DNA of 64,000 nt from Leifsonia poae (lineage in GTDB: Bacteria; Actinomycetota; Actinomycetes; Actinomycetales; Microbacteriaceae): contig NZ_BSEN01000013.1 in NCBI RefSeq assembly GCF_027921845.1, positions 1-64,000 of the forward strand, in the 5' to 3' direction. Numbering within the stretch: position 1 is the first letter of the stretch; the number at the start of each line of letters is the position of its first letter. This document shows positions 9,121 through 21,388 of the stretch, piece by piece. A program made the position numbers and the translations under genes. Below the pieces are notes generated by a model, which saw only the letters and a program-made list of their open reading frames with translations, had not been told where the DNA came from and made no database searches.

Positions 9121-10161
9121 GTGTCTGAACCCACCGAAATCACCGAAGCAGCGGTCGAAGCCGCCGTCGCCGCTGCACTCGCGGCGATCGACGCCGCGGC
9201 CGACTCCGCCGCGCTCAAGGTCGTTCGCAGCGAGCACACCGCAGAGGGGTCGCCGCTCGCCCGCCTGAACGCGAGCCTGCGCAACGTCCCGAACGATCAG
9301 AAGGCCGCAGCGGGCAAGCTCGTCGGCCAGGCCAGGGGCCGTGTCAACCAGGCGTTCGCCGCCAAGGAGGAACAGATCCAAGCGGCCGAGGACGCCGCCA
9401 GGCTCGCCGCCGAGGCCGTGGATGTCACCGCCCTCCCTACGCGCTGGACGCCTGGTGCGCGTCACCCGCTGTCGCTGCTGCAGGAGCGCATCGCCGACGT
9501 GTTCGTCGGCATGGGCTGGGAGCTCGCAGAGGGTCCCGAGCTGGAGAGCGAGTGGTACAACTTCGACGCCCTCAACTTCGATGAGGACCACCCGGCTCGC
9601 GCCATGCAGGACACGTTCTTCGTCGAGCCGACCAACGCCCACATGGTGATGCGCACCCACACCTCGCCGGTACAGCTGCGCGCTCTGCTCGGTAACGAGC
9701 TGCCGGTCTACCGCATCGCGCCCGGGCGGGTTTTCCGCACCGACGAGTTCGACGCCACCCACCTCCCGGTCTTCCACCAGACCGAGGGCATCGCCGTCGA
9801 CAAGGGCCTCACGATGGCCCACCTGCGCGGAACGCTCGACCACTTCGTCAAGACGCTGTTCGGCGACGACGCCAAGGTGCGACTGCGTCCCAACTACTTC
9901 CCCTTCACCGAGCCGAGCGCCGAACTCGACCTGTGGCACCCGACCTTCAAAGGCGGCGCGCGCTGGATCGAGTGGGGCGGCTGCGGCATGGTGAACCCGA
10001 ACGTGCTGCGCTCGGCGGGCATCGATCCGGATGTCTACTCCGGCTTCGCGTTCGGTATGGGCGTCGAGCGGGCGCTGATGTTCCGCAACGACGTCAAAGA
10101 CATGCGCGACATGGCCGAAGGCGATGTCCGCTTCTCCCAGCAGTTCGGAATGGTGGTCTGA
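9121..10161 (+). CDS. pheS: Phenylalanine-tRNA ligase alpha subunit
   Basis: A 346-residue alpha subunit of the alpha2-beta2 class II synthetase that charges tRNA-Phe. An N-terminal coiled region (about 1-85) leads to the catalytic domain, with motif 2 in [24 protein letters not shown] and motif 3 in [39 protein letters not shown] is also typical. The GTG at 9121 is chosen from the promoter spacing; an upstream in-frame TTG falls inside the -10 box. The stop overlaps the pheT ATG by one base. Confidence 0.97.
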   Translation: MSEPTEITEAAVEAAVAAALAAIDAAADSAALKVVRSEHTAEGSPLARLNASLRNVPNDQKAAAGKLVGQARGRVNQAFAAKEEQIQAAEDAARLAAEAVDVTALPTRWTPGARHPLSLLQERIADVFVGMGWELAEGPELESEWYNFDALNFDEDHPARAMQDTFFVEPTNAHMVMRTHTSPVQLRALLGNELPVYRIAPGRVFRTDEFDATHLPVFHQTEGIAVDKGLTMAHLRGTLDHFVKTLFGDDAKVRLRPNYFPFTEPSAELDLWHPTFKGGARWIEWGGCGMVNPNVLRSAGIDPDVYSGFAFGMGVERALMFRNDVKDMRDMAEGDVRFSQQFGMVV

Positions 10162-12707
10162 TGCGCGTCCCTCTGAGTTGGCTCGGCGAGTACGTCGACC
10201 TCGAGCCCGGCACGACGGCCGAAGACGTCCACGCGGCGCTGGTGTCGGTGGGACTCGAAGAAGAAGACGTCCACACGTTCGAGATCACGGGCCCCGTCGT
10301 CGTCGGTGAGGTGCTCGACTTCGTCGAGGAGCCGCAGACGAACGGAAAGACCATCCGGTGGTGCCAGGTGCGGGTCGCCCCGGACGGCGAGACGGCGGCC
10401 GACGGCGGCGACGCCGTGCACGGCATCGTCTGCGGTGCGGGCAACTTCTTCCCCGGCGACAAGGTCGTCGTGACCCTTCCGGGCTCGGTGCTGCCCGGAC
10501 CGTTCCCGATCGCCGCGCGCAAGACGTACGGGCACGTCTCCGACGGCATGATCGCGTCTGCGCGCGAGCTGGGGCTCGGCGACGAGCACGACGGCATCCT
10601 GCGCCTGGCGACCCTGGGGCTCGACCCCGAGGTCGGCAGCGACGCCATCTCGCTGCTGGGGCTCGACGACACGGCCGTCGAGGTCAACGTGACCCCGGAT
10701 CGCGGCTACGCCTTCTCGATCCGCGGCATCGCCCGCGAATACTCGCACGCGACCGGCGCGGCCTTCCGCGACCCCGCGTCCGCGCCGGGGCTCGCCATCA
10801 GCGGCGACCATGCGGCCGGCTTCAGCGTGACCATCGACGACCGCTCCGGCATCCGGGGCCGTTCGGGCGCGAGCGTGTTCGTCACGCGCGTGGTGCGCGA
10901 CGTCGACGGCAGCCGACCGACACCGGCCTGGATGATCGCCCGGCTCAAGCTCGCCGGCATCCGGTCGATCTCGCTGATCGTCGACATCACCAACTACGTG
11001 ATGCTCGAACTCGGTCAGCCGATCCACGGGTACGACCTCGACAAACTGCACGGCGGCATCGTCGTGCGCCGGGCGCACCCGGGGGAGACCCTGGTCACGC
11101 TCGACGGGCAGACGCGCACGCTGAACGAAGAAGACCTGCTCATCACCGACGACTCCGGCCCCATCGGGCTGGCGGGCGTGATGGGCGGTGCCTCCACCGA
11201 GATCGGCGCCGGCACCAGCAGCGTGCTCGTCGAGGCGGCGAACTTCGACCCGGTGTCGATCGCCCGCACGGCACGCCGCCACAAGCTCCCCAGCGAGGCG
11301 TCCAAGCGTTTCGAGCGCGGGGTCGACCCACGCGTCGCCGTCGCGGCGGCCGCGCGCGTCGTGCAGCTGCTCGAGCAGCTCGCCGGCGGGCATCCGGATG
11401 CGCTGGGCTCGCTCTTCGACGCGGCCGACGCCCCGTCCCCCATCCGCCTGCCGAAGGACTACATCGGCTCGCTCGTCGGCGCCGACTTCACTGACGACGA
11501 GGTCCGCGGCGCGCTCGCCGAGATCGGCGGAGCCGTCTCCGACCGCGGCGACGTGCTCGAGGTCGTTCCGCCGTCGTGGCGACCGGATCTTCGCGACAAG
11601 TCGGATCTCGCCGAAGAGGTGGCCCGCATCGTCGGCTACGACCGCATCCCATCGGTGCTGCCGGTCGCGCCTCCCGGACGCGGGCTCAGCCGCGAGCAGA
11701 AGCTGCGCCGCGCCGTCGCCGAGGTGCTCGCTGCCAACGGAGCCACCGAGGTGCTCGCCTTCCCGTTCGTGAGCGAGAAGGCGAACGACACGTTCGGCTC
11801 GGCCGAGACGGGCGGCGTACCCGCCGTCAAGATCGCGAACGCGCTCGACGCCACGGCGCCCTACCTGCGCACGGCGCTGCTGCCCGGACTGCTCGACGTC
11901 GCCAAGCGCAACCTCGCCCGCGGTCTGGTCGACCTGTCGATCTACGAGATCGGCACGGTCTTCCGCCCGGTCGCCGGCGCCCGCTTCGGCAGCGAGACCC
12001 TGCCGGTCGGCGCGGCCCTGCCGAGCGACGAGGTGCTCGCAGGCCTGAACGCGGGCATTCCGCCGCAGCCGCGTCACCTCGCCGGACTCGTGGTAGGGCA
12101 CACGATCGTCAAGCAGCCCGGTCAGGATGCGATCGCCGCCGGCGTCGCGGACGCGCTCACGATGGCCGCCCAGACCGGTGCCGCGCTCGGACTGACGATC
12201 GAGCCGGTGCAGAGCACGCACCAGGCGCTGCACCCCGGACGGACCGCTGAGCTCGTGGTGCGCGACCGCGACGGTTCAACGGTGTCGGTCGGCTACGCGG
12301 GCGAACTGCTGCCCGCGCTCGCCGAGGAGCTCGACCTGCCGCGCGTGGTCGCGGTGTTCGAGCTCGACCTGGACGCGCTCGTGAGCGTGGCGCCCGCGGA
12401 CATCGTGGCCGGCACGATCGCCGGCTTCCCGGCCGCGACGCAGGATCTGTCGCTCGTCGTGGCGGTGAGCACGCCCGCCGCCGAGGTGGAGCGCGCGGTG
12501 CGCGAGGGCGCCGGGCCGCTGCTGGAGAGCATCCGCCTGGTCGACGACTACCGCGGAACGGGGCTCCCCGACGACACGAAGTCGCTGACCTTCGCGCTGC
12601 GTTTCCGTGCCGACGACCGCACGCTGACGGCCGCCGAGGCGTCGGAGGCGAAGCTCGCTGGTGCGGCGCGCGCGGAGGAGCGCTTCGGCGCGCACATCCG
12701 GGACTGA
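10161..12707 (+). CDS. pheT: Phenylalanine-tRNA ligase beta subunit
   Basis: An 848-residue beta subunit with the full actinobacterial architecture. It has an N-terminal [17 protein letters not shown], a tRNA-binding OB domain (about 40-160, ending in the GMIASARELGLGDEHDGIL region), and B3/B4 editing domain motifs (MLELGQPIHGYDLDKL, VMGGASTEI, RTARRHKLPSEASKRFERGVDP). The catalytic-like core and a C-terminal anticodon-binding FDX-ACB domain (FPAATQDLSLVVAV to EERFGAHIRD) complete it. It is translationally coupled to pheS (TGATG). The next element is a palindromic repeat cluster, then the arginine leader. Confidence 0.97.
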   Translation: MRVPLSWLGEYVDLEPGTTAEDVHAALVSVGLEEEDVHTFEITGPVVVGEVLDFVEEPQTNGKTIRWCQVRVAPDGETAADGGDAVHGIVCGAGNFFPGDKVVVTLPGSVLPGPFPIAARKTYGHVSDGMIASARELGLGDEHDGILRLATLGLDPEVGSDAISLLGLDDTAVEVNVTPDRGYAFSIRGIAREYSHATGAAFRDPASAPGLAISGDHAAGFSVTIDDRSGIRGRSGASVFVTRVVRDVDGSRPTPAWMIARLKLAGIRSISLIVDITNYVMLELGQPIHGYDLDKLHGGIVVRRAHPGETLVTLDGQTRTLNEEDLLITDDSGPIGLAGVMGGASTEIGAGTSSVLVEAANFDPVSIARTARRHKLPSEASKRFERGVDPRVAVAAAARVVQLLEQLAGGHPDALGSLFDAADAPSPIRLPKDYIGSLVGADFTDDEVRGALAEIGGAVSDRGDVLEVVPPSWRPDLRDKSDLAEEVARIVGYDRIPSVLPVAPPGRGLSREQKLRRAVAEVLAANGATEVLAFPFVSEKANDTFGSAETGGVPAVKIANALDATAPYLRTALLPGLLDVAKRNLARGLVDLSIYEIGTVFRPVAGARFGSETLPVGAALPSDEVLAGLNAGIPPQPRHLAGLVVGHTIVKQPGQDAIAAGVADALTMAAQTGAALGLTIEPVQSTHQALHPGRTAELVVRDRDGSTVSVGYAGELLPALAEELDLPRVVAVFELDLDALVSVAPADIVAGTIAGFPAATQDLSLVVAVSTPAAEVERAVREGAGPLLESIRLVDDYRGTGLPDDTKSLTFALRFRADDRTLTAAEASEAKLAGAARAEERFGAHIRD

Positions 12708-12712
12708 CCCCG

Positions 12713-12801
12713 TTCACAACTCCGGAACTCGCGGCCCATCGGGCTCGGGGGTTCCGGAGTTGTGCCGTTCTGCGCGGGGTGTCGGGTCGGTGTTCCGGAG
12801 T
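12713..12801. repeat. Triple AACTCCGGAA palindromic module, locus A
   Basis: A perfect 14-base stem: CACAACTCCGGAAC at 12713-12726 pairs with 12749-12762 around a 22-base loop holding a GCCC/GGGC mini-stem. A third copy of the right arm's core (GTTCCGGAGTTG, 12790-12801) could compete for the same left arm. It starts five bases after the pheT stop and may act as a terminator, although no T-run follows. The same word recurs at 51324-51410. Confidence 0.8.
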
Positions 12802-12867
12802 TGCGGGGGCGCGCGTCGGCCGGAGACGCGCAGCGACCCGGATTCGCGCCCGGCCGGGGAGGCGCGC

Positions 12868-12879
12868 TAGGGTGGCGAC
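12868..12879 (+). promoter_or_regulatory. Leaderless -10 box of the arg leader
   Basis: TAGGGT at 12868-12873 is followed by six bases and then the ATG of the arginine-rich leader peptide at 12880. This puts the transcription start at the A of that ATG. Confidence 0.6.
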
Positions 12880-12966
12880 ATGCTTTTCGCTCGGTGCTTC
12901 ATGGACACGCGCTCGGCTGATGCCGCCCGCGCCCTGCGCCGACGCCTGCGCGACCGCCGAATCTAG
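12880..12966 (+). CDS. Arginine-rich leader peptide upstream of argC
   Basis: A 28-residue open frame starting MLFARCFMDTRS and ending ALRRRLRDRRI. It has nine arginines, seven of them in the last 12 residues, and ends 85 bases before argC. A TAGGGT box puts the transcript start exactly at its ATG. Runs of codons for the end-product amino acid just before its biosynthetic genes are the signature of ribosome-mediated attenuation. Downstream bases can form alternative stems, one of which overlaps the last Arg codons. Chance enrichment is possible because CGC is common in this GC-rich DNA, but position, promoter and RNA structure together make a real leader peptide likely. I know of no named family for it. 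Confidence 0.65.
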   Translation: MLFARCFMDTRSADAARALRRRLRDRRI

Positions 12967-13023
12967 GCGGCGCTGGCGCGACCCTTGACGAGGGCCGACG
13001 TGGGTGCCGCCGTCTCGAGGCCC
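12954..13023 (+). promoter_or_regulatory. Candidate attenuator hairpins before argC
   Basis: Segment 1 (CCGCC, 12954-12958, inside the last Arg codons) can pair with segment 2 (GGCGG, 12966-12970). Segment 2 can instead pair with segment 3 (GCCGCC, 13006-13011), enclosing a CCCT/AGGG stem (12982-12994). GGGCC (12992-12996) can also pair with GGCCC (13019-13023). The 1:2 and 2:3 pairings exclude each other, so a ribosome stalled on Arg codons would change the fold. No T-run follows, so Rho-dependent or translational control is as likely as an intrinsic terminator. Confidence 0.45.
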
Positions 13024-13051
13024 CCTGTCGTCCACTCAATAAGGTAGAAGC

Positions 13052-14134
13052 ATGACTTTCTCGGTAGCCGTCGCCGGTGCATCCGGCTACGCGGGCGGAG
13101 AACTCCTCAGGATCCTGGCAAGCCACCCCGACTTCGAGGTGCGCACGGTCACGGCGCATCAGAACGCCGGGCAGCCACTGATCGCCCACCAGCCGCACCT
13201 GCGTTCGCTCGCCCACCTCACTCTCGTCGAGACCAGCGCGTCGAATCTCGCCGGCCACGACGTCGTCTTCCTCGCCCTGCCGCACGGCAAGTCCGGTGAG
13301 ATCGCCGCCCAGCTGCCCGATGAGACGCTCGTGGTCGACTGCGGCGCCGACCACCGACTCGAGAGCGAGGAGTCGTGGGCGGCGTTCTACGGCGGCGACT
13401 ACTTCGGAGCGTGGGCGTACGGAGTCCCCGAGCTGCCCGTCGTCAGCGCGAACAGCACCGCGACCGGCACCGCGAACAGCACCGGCGGAAAGCAGCGCGA
13501 CGCCCTCGTCGGAGCGACCCGCATCGCCGCCCCCGGCTGCAACGCCAGCGCCGTCTCCCTCGCGCTCGCGCCGGGTATCGCGGCCGGCCTGATCGACGAT
13601 GAGGACATCGTCGCCGTGCTCGCCGTCGGCCCGTCCGGTGCGGGCAAGAGCCTCAAGACCATGTACCTCGCGAGTGAGATCCTTGGATCCGCCAATCCGT
13701 ATGCGGTCGGCGGCACGCACCGGCACATCCCGGAGATCCAGCAGAACCTGCGCAAGGCGGGCGCCGCCCATCCGACCGTGTCGTTCACGCCGGTGCTGGT
13801 GCCGATGTCGCGGGGGATCCTCGCCACCTCGACCGCACGCCTCAAGCCGGGCGTCACGCCCGAGCAGGTGCAGCAGACGTGGGAGCGGGCGTACGCCGAC
13901 GAGCCCTTCGTGCACGTGCTCCCGCACGGGAGCGTTCCCCGCACCGCCGACGTGCTCGGCGCGAACACCGCTCTGATCGGGGTGGCCGTCGACGAGGCGG
14001 CCGGCCGCGTGATCGCAGTGCTCGCGCTCGACAATCTGTACAAAGGGACGGCGGGCGCCGCCATCCAGTCCGCCAACATCGCCCTCGGCCTCGATGAGAC
14101 CGCCGGCCTGAACGTGAACGGAGTGGCGCCATGA
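13052..14134 (+). CDS. argC: N-acetyl-gamma-glutamyl-phosphate reductase
   Basis: A 360-residue enzyme reducing N-acetylglutamyl phosphate to the semialdehyde with NADPH, the third step of arginine synthesis. The N-terminal Rossmann motif ([16 protein letters not shown]) and the catalytic Cys163 in AAPGCNAS are present, with PSGAGKSL and [10 protein letters not shown] downstream. An odd low-complexity insert (about residues 133-147, with NSTATGT and NSTGG) precedes the catalytic Cys. The ATG at 13052 has AAGG seven bases upstream. It is the first structural gene of an overlapping argCJBD run and shares ATGA with argJ. Confidence 0.97.
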   Translation: MTFSVAVAGASGYAGGELLRILASHPDFEVRTVTAHQNAGQPLIAHQPHLRSLAHLTLVETSASNLAGHDVVFLALPHGKSGEIAAQLPDETLVVDCGADHRLESEESWAAFYGGDYFGAWAYGVPELPVVSANSTATGTANSTGGKQRDALVGATRIAAPGCNASAVSLALAPGIAAGLIDDEDIVAVLAVGPSGAGKSLKTMYLASEILGSANPYAVGGTHRHIPEIQQNLRKAGAAHPTVSFTPVLVPMSRGILATSTARLKPGVTPEQVQQTWERAYADEPFVHVLPHGSVPRTADVLGANTALIGVAVDEAAGRVIAVLALDNLYKGTAGAAIQSANIALGLDETAGLNVNGVAP

Positions 14135-15303
14135 GCGTGACCGCAGCATCCGGATTCGCCGCGGCGGGGGTCGCTGCCGGCCTCAAGTCGAGCGGTAAGC
14201 GCGACCTGGCGATCGTGCAGAACCTCGGTCCGCTCGACGCGGCTGCCGCGGTGTTCACCACGAACCGCTGCAAGGCCAACCCCGTGCTGTGGAGCGAGCA
14301 GGTCATCTCCGACGGCGTCGTGAAGGCCATCGTGCTCAACTCCGGCGGCGCCAACTGCTACACCGGCGCGCGCGGCTTCCAGACGACCCACGCCACCGCG
14401 GAGGCTGTCGCCGACCGCCTCGAGATCTCGGCCGGCGACGTGCTGGTCTGCTCGACCGGTCTCATCGGCGAGCAGCTCGACCTCGATCAGCTGCAGGCCG
14501 GCGTGTGGGATGCGACCCTCGCGTTGGCCGGCGACGACGCGGAATCCGCCGCCGCCGCGCTCGCCGCCGCTGAAGCGATCATGACGACGGACACCAGGCC
14601 CAAGGAGGCCGTGCACGTGTCGGCCGAGGGCTGGACCATCGGCGGCATGGCCAAGGGTGCCGGGATGCTCGCGCCGGGACTCGCCACCATGCTCGTCGTC
14701 ATCACGACGGATGCCGTGCTCGACTCCGGCCAGCTCGACACGGCCCTGCGGCTCGCGACGAAGGTGACGTTCGACCGCCTCGATTCGGACGGCTGCATGT
14801 CCACGAACGACACCGTCGCGCTGCTGGCGTCGGGAGCCTGCGGCATCGAGCCCGGCATCGCCGAGTTCGCCGCCGCGCTCACGGAGGTCTGCCAGAGTCT
14901 CGCGGAGCAGCTGCAGGCCGACGCCGAGGGTGCCTCGCACGACATCGCCATCGAGGTCGTCAACGCGGCCACGGAGGACGACGCCGTAACGGTCGGCCGC
15001 GCCGTGTCGCGCAGCAACCTGTTCAAGGCCGCGATCTTCGGCAACGATCCCAACTGGGGCCGGGTGCTGGCGGCGGTCGGAACCACGGACGCCGCCTTCG
15101 ACCCGTACGGCATCGATGTCGCGATCAACGGCGTGCAGGTCTGCACCGCCGGTGAGCCCGATCAGCCGCGCGATCTCGTCGACCTCACGCCGCGCTCCGT
15201 GCACGTGCACATCGACCTGAACGCGGGCGAGGCGGCCGCGACCATCCTCACCAACGACCTCACCCACGACTACGTCCATGAGAACAGCGCTTACGCGAGC
15301 TGA
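14131..15303 (+). CDS. argJ: Bifunctional ornithine/glutamate N-acetyltransferase
   Basis: A 390-residue ArgJ that moves the acetyl group from N-acetylornithine to glutamate, recycling it (step 5) and, in bifunctional forms, making N-acetylglutamate from acetyl-CoA (step 1). It is an Ntn-type enzyme that cleaves itself before Thr186 in [32 protein letters not shown] and the C-terminal [14 protein letters not shown] are typical. No separate argA is in the cluster, which fits a bifunctional enzyme. The start overlaps the argC stop by four bases. Confidence 0.97.
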   Translation: MSVTAASGFAAAGVAAGLKSSGKRDLAIVQNLGPLDAAAAVFTTNRCKANPVLWSEQVISDGVVKAIVLNSGGANCYTGARGFQTTHATAEAVADRLEISAGDVLVCSTGLIGEQLDLDQLQAGVWDATLALAGDDAESAAAALAAAEAIMTTDTRPKEAVHVSAEGWTIGGMAKGAGMLAPGLATMLVVITTDAVLDSGQLDTALRLATKVTFDRLDSDGCMSTNDTVALLASGACGIEPGIAEFAAALTEVCQSLAEQLQADAEGASHDIAIEVVNAATEDDAVTVGRAVSRSNLFKAAIFGNDPNWGRVLAAVGTTDAAFDPYGIDVAINGVQVCTAGEPDQPRDLVDLTPRSVHVHIDLNAGEAAATILTNDLTHDYVHENSAYAS

Positions 15304-15304
15304 G

Positions 15305-16270
15305 ATGACTTCGACGACAGACACAGAACCCGGCACTGGCACCGACACCGGCACCGGCACGGTCACCGACTCCGATCCCGCCGAGGCGGCCGAGCAGGCG
15401 AGCGCGGCCGCCAAGGCCGCCACCCTCATCGAGTCGCTTCCCTGGCTCAAGCGCTTCCACGAGCAGATCATCGTGGTGAAGTTCGGCGGCAACGCCATGG
15501 TCAGCGAGGAGCTGCAGCGCGCCTTCGCCGAAGACATGGTGTACCTGCGCTACGCCGGCATCCACCCCGTCGTCGTGCACGGCGGCGGCCCGCAGATCTC
15601 GGCCATGCTCGACCGGCTCGGCATCGCGTCGGAGTTCCGCGGCGGCTACCGCGTCACCACGCCCGAGGCGATGGACGTGGTGCGCATGGTGCTCACCGGC
15701 CAGATCAACCGCGACCTGGTGAGCAACATCAACCGGCACGGGCCCCTCTCGGCCGGCCTCTCCGGTGAGGACGCCGGACTGTTCCAGGGTCGCAAGCGCG
15801 GCGTCGTCATCGACGGCGACGAGGTCGACCTCGGCCTGGTCGGTGATGTGATCGGCGTCGACCCGGCGGCGGTGCACGCGCAGATCGCCGCGGACCGCAT
15901 CCCGGTCGTCTCCTCGATCGCGCCCGACATCGACGATCCCGGTCAGTCCCTCAACGTCAACGCGGATGCGGCGGCCGCCGCCCTCGCCGTGGCACTCGGC
16001 GCCGCCAAGCTCGTCATCCTCACCGACGTCGCCGGCCTCTACAGCGACTGGCCCAACCGCGACTCCCTGGTCTCCGAGATCACCGCCCCCGAGCTGCGCG
16101 AGCTGCTCCCGTCGCTCGAGTCCGGGATGATCCCCAAGATGTCCGCCTGTCTGGCGGCGGTCGACGGGGGAGTGGCGAAGGCAGCGATCATCGACGGCCG
16201 CGTCCCGCACTCGATCCTGCTCGAAGTGTTCACGCAATCCGGCATCGGAACGGAGGTGGTGCCCTCGTGA
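15305..16270 (+). CDS. argB: Acetylglutamate kinase
   Basis: A 321-residue amino-acid kinase phosphorylating N-acetylglutamate (step 2), usually the feedback-controlled step. [16 protein letters not shown] and the ATP-binding [14 protein letters not shown] region are clear, as is LESGMIPKM. The ATG at 15305 follows the argJ stop by one base. The N-terminal 30 residues are a threonine/glycine/aspartate repeat ([12 protein letters not shown]) before the real domain begins near [18 protein letters not shown]; this tract looks like slippage-generated filler, matching similar tracts in argC and argD. Confidence 0.97.
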   Translation: MTSTTDTEPGTGTDTGTGTVTDSDPAEAAEQASAAAKAATLIESLPWLKRFHEQIIVVKFGGNAMVSEELQRAFAEDMVYLRYAGIHPVVVHGGGPQISAMLDRLGIASEFRGGYRVTTPEAMDVVRMVLTGQINRDLVSNINRHGPLSAGLSGEDAGLFQGRKRGVVIDGDEVDLGLVGDVIGVDPAAVHAQIAADRIPVVSSIAPDIDDPGQSLNVNADAAAAALAVALGAAKLVILTDVAGLYSDWPNRDSLVSEITAPELRELLPSLESGMIPKMSACLAAVDGGVAKAAIIDGRVPHSILLEVFTQSGIGTEVVPS

Positions 16271-17541
16271 GCACCGACAGTACCGACGGCAACACCAGCA
16301 CCGACGACAACGTCAGCACTGACGGCAACGTCGGCACCGACGGCAACGTCAGCACCGACATCACGGCCGACTGGAATGCGCGCTTCGGCCACACGATGAT
16401 GCGCACCCTTGCGACGCCGAAGGTCATGCTCGCCCGCGGCGAGGGCTGCCGCGTGTGGGACGTCGACGGCAAGGAGTATCTCGACTTCCTCGGCGGCATC
16501 GCGGTGAACTCGCTCGGCCACGCGCATCCGGTGCTGGTGGATGCGGTGAGCCGGCAGATCGCGACGCTGGCGCACGTCTCCAACTACTTCGCCACCCCGC
16601 CGCAGCTCGAGCTGGCCGAGCGACTCACCCGCGTCACGGGCGCGGGCGCGGGGGGCCGGGTCTACTTCGGCAATTCCGGCGCCGAGGCCAACGAGGCCGC
16701 CTTCAAGCTGGCCCGCCTGAACAAGGGGAACGGCCACCGTACCCGGGTGCTCGCACTGAACAACGCGTTCCACGGTCGCACGATGGGCTCGCTCGCCCTC
16801 ACCGGCAAGCCGCCGATGCGCGCGCCCTTCGAGCCGCTGCCCGGCGGTGTCGAGCACATCGAATCGACGATCGCCGCGCTCGAAGCCGCCATCGACGACC
16901 ATGTCGCCGCTCTGTTCATCGAACCGATCAAGGGCGAGGCCGGCGTGCTCGACCTGCCGGAAGGCTTCCTCCGCCGGGCGCGCGAGCTCACCGAGCAGCA
17001 CGGCGCGCTGCTCATCATCGACGAGATCCAGACCGGCGTCGGGCGCACGGGCCGGTGGTTCGCGTACGAGCACGCGGGCATCACCCCCGACGCCGTCACG
17101 ATCGCCAAGGGCATCGCCGGTGGCGTGCCGATCGGCGCGCTGGTGACGTTCGGATGGGCATCCGAGCTGTTCTCGCGCGGGCAGCACGGCTCCACGTTCG
17201 GCGGCAACCCGCTGGCCACGGCCGCGGGCAACGCCGTGCTGAAGGAGATCGAGGACGCGGGGCTGGTCGAGAACGCCGCCCGGCGCGGCGATGAGCTGCG
17301 GGCGATCATCCGGAGCTTCGATTCGCCGCTGATCGGCGAACTGCGGGGCCAGGGCCTCCTGGTGGGCATCGGGCTCACCGACGGCGAGGCGCACCGCCTC
17401 TCGGATGCGGCGCTCGCCAACGGCCTCATCATCAACGCCCCCAACGAGTCGAGCATCCGGCTCGCCCCGCCGCTCATCGTGGGAGACGACGAGCTCAGCG
17501 GATTCCGCGAACGATTCGGCCGCGCTCTCGCGTCCCTCTAG
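16267..17541 (+). CDS. argD: Acetylornithine aminotransferase
   Basis: A 424-residue class III PLP aminotransferase making N-acetylornithine (step 4). It has [17 protein letters not shown], the cofactor-binding [15 protein letters not shown], and the PLP lysine in [14 protein letters not shown]. The start GTG at 16267 overlaps the argB TGA. Residues 7-31 are four copies of a six-residue repeat (DGNVST-like) absent from ordinary ArgD, so the conserved protein begins about residue 34 ([10 protein letters not shown]). Confidence 0.96.
   Translation: MSTDSTDGNTSTDDNVSTDGNVGTDGNVSTDITADWNARFGHTMMRTLATPKVMLARGEGCRVWDVDGKEYLDFLGGIAVNSLGHAHPVLVDAVSRQIATLAHVSNYFATPPQLELAERLTRVTGAGAGGRVYFGNSGAEANEAAFKLARLNKGNGHRTRVLALNNAFHGRTMGSLALTGKPPMRAPFEPLPGGVEHIESTIAALEAAIDDHVAALFIEPIKGEAGVLDLPEGFLRRARELTEQHGALLIIDEIQTGVGRTGRWFAYEHAGITPDAVTIAKGIAGGVPIGALVTFGWASELFSRGQHGSTFGGNPLATAAGNAVLKEIEDAGLVENAARRGDELRAIIRSFDSPLIGELRGQGLLVGIGLTDGEAHRLSDAALANGLIINAPNESSIRLAPPLIVGDDELSGFRERFGRALASL
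16285..16356. repeat. 18-bp tandem repeat (x4) in the argD 5' end
   Basis: Four in-frame 18-base units at 16285-16302, 16303-16320, 16321-16338 and 16339-16356, of the form GACGGCAACGTCAGCACC with one to three changes. They encode the N-terminal DGNVST-type hexapeptide repeat of ArgD. Copy number could vary without breaking the frame. Confidence 0.9.
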
Positions 17542-17563
17542 ACCCCTCGAACGAAAGAAAGAC

Positions 17564-18487
17564 ATGACCAGGCATTTTCTGCGCGACGACGACATCAGCC
17601 CCGCCGAGCAGGCGGAGATCCTCGAGCTGGCCGAGCAGCTCAAGGCCGACCGCTTCGGCAGCAAGCCGCTCGAAGGCCCCCAGACGGTCGCCGTGATCTT
17701 CGACAAGTCCTCCACCCGCACCCGCGTCTCGTTCGCGGTCGGGATCGCCGACCTCGGCGGAAGCCCGCTGATCATCTCGACCGCCAACAGCCAGCTGGGC
17801 GGCAAGGAGACCCCGTCGGACACGGCACGCGTCCTCGAGCGGATGGTGTCGGCGATCGTCTGGCGCACGTACGCGCAGTCGGGGCTCGAGGAGATGGCAG
17901 CCGGTACCACCGTGCCGGTCGTCAACGCGCTCTCGGACGACTTCCACCCGTGCCAGCTCCTGGCCGACCTGCTCACCATCAAGGAGAAGCGCGGCGAACT
18001 CGCCGGCCTCACCCTGACCTTCCTGGGTGACGGCGCGAGCAACATGGGCCAGTCCTACGTGCTCGCCGGTGTCACCGCCGGGATGCACGTGCGCATCGCG
18101 TCTCCCGCGGACTATGCGCCCTCCGCCGCCGTGATCGCCGACGCCGAACGCATCGCCGCGGAGACCGGGGGATCGGTCGCGCTGTTCACCGATCCGAACG
18201 AGGCGGCCGCGGACTCCGACGTGATCGTCACCGACACCTGGGTGTCGATGGGCAAGGAGGACGAGAAAGCGCAGCGCATCGCCGTGTTCGGCGGCTACAA
18301 GGTGGACTCGGCCGTGATGGCGCTCGCGAAGCCGGATGCGCTGTTCATGCACTGCCTCCCGGCCGACCGCGGCTACGAGGTGACCGCCGAGGTCATCGAC
18401 GGACCGCAGAGCGTCATCTGGGACGAGGCGGAGAACCGCCTTCACGCCCAGAAGGCCCTGCTCGTCTGGCTCCTGCGCCAGGCCTGA
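17564..18487 (+). CDS. argF: Ornithine carbamoyltransferase
   Basis: A 307-residue carbamoyltransferase making citrulline from ornithine and carbamoyl phosphate. All diagnostic motifs are present: carbamoyl-phosphate loop SSTRTR (in [14 protein letters not shown]), HPCQ in [12 protein letters not shown], and the ornithine-side [10 protein letters not shown]. The ATG at 17564 has a purine-rich GAAAGAAAG upstream. It lies 22 bases after argD. In many actinobacteria argR follows argF; here the next gene is argG, only 65 bases away. Confidence 0.97.
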   Translation: MTRHFLRDDDISPAEQAEILELAEQLKADRFGSKPLEGPQTVAVIFDKSSTRTRVSFAVGIADLGGSPLIISTANSQLGGKETPSDTARVLERMVSAIVWRTYAQSGLEEMAAGTTVPVVNALSDDFHPCQLLADLLTIKEKRGELAGLTLTFLGDGASNMGQSYVLAGVTAGMHVRIASPADYAPSAAVIADAERIAAETGGSVALFTDPNEAAADSDVIVTDTWVSMGKEDEKAQRIAVFGGYKVDSAVMALAKPDALFMHCLPADRGYEVTAEVIDGPQSVIWDEAENRLHAQKALLVWLLRQA

Positions 18488-18552
18488 ACCCCCGGGTCCC
18501 GCCGGGGCCCGGAACCTACACTCGAAGAGAAACAAGAAGCTGAAGGAGAATC

Positions 18553-21220
<2,668 letters not shown>

Positions 21221-21221
<1 letters not shown>

Positions 21222-21349
21222 TGCCCGGACTGTCGAACCGCAAGCCGCCGCGCCAGAAGTGGATCATCCCGGCGATCGTGGTCGTCGCGGTGGTCGTGGT
21301 GGTCGGCGGGCTGATCGCCACGGTGGTCGCCGGCGGCCGGATCTTCTGA
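21221..21349 (+). CDS. Small single-helix membrane protein coupled to argH
   Basis: A 42-residue frame that starts on the last base of the argH stop (TGATG). The basic N-terminus (MPGLSNRKPPRQK) is followed by one strongly hydrophobic helix rich in Ile and Val, ending AGGRIF. The layout suggests an inner-membrane microprotein with its N-terminus in the cytosol. Codon choice is like its neighbours, and the tight coupling argues that it is translated. I do not recognise a family; it could regulate a transporter, or be unrelated to arginine. Confidence 0.6.
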
Positions 21350-21388
21350 CGCAGGCGAACGCATCCGGATGCTCGGGGAGTCTCTGAC

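Noticed and set aside
13399-15537. A 712-codon open frame on the minus strand across argC, argJ and argB
   Set aside because: Antisense to three unmistakable arginine genes. Its translation is low-complexity and arises from GC-rich third positions.
18488-18552. An argR gene or ARG box between argF and argG
   Set aside because: The gap is only 65 bases and holds just a GC hairpin and the argG ribosome-binding site.
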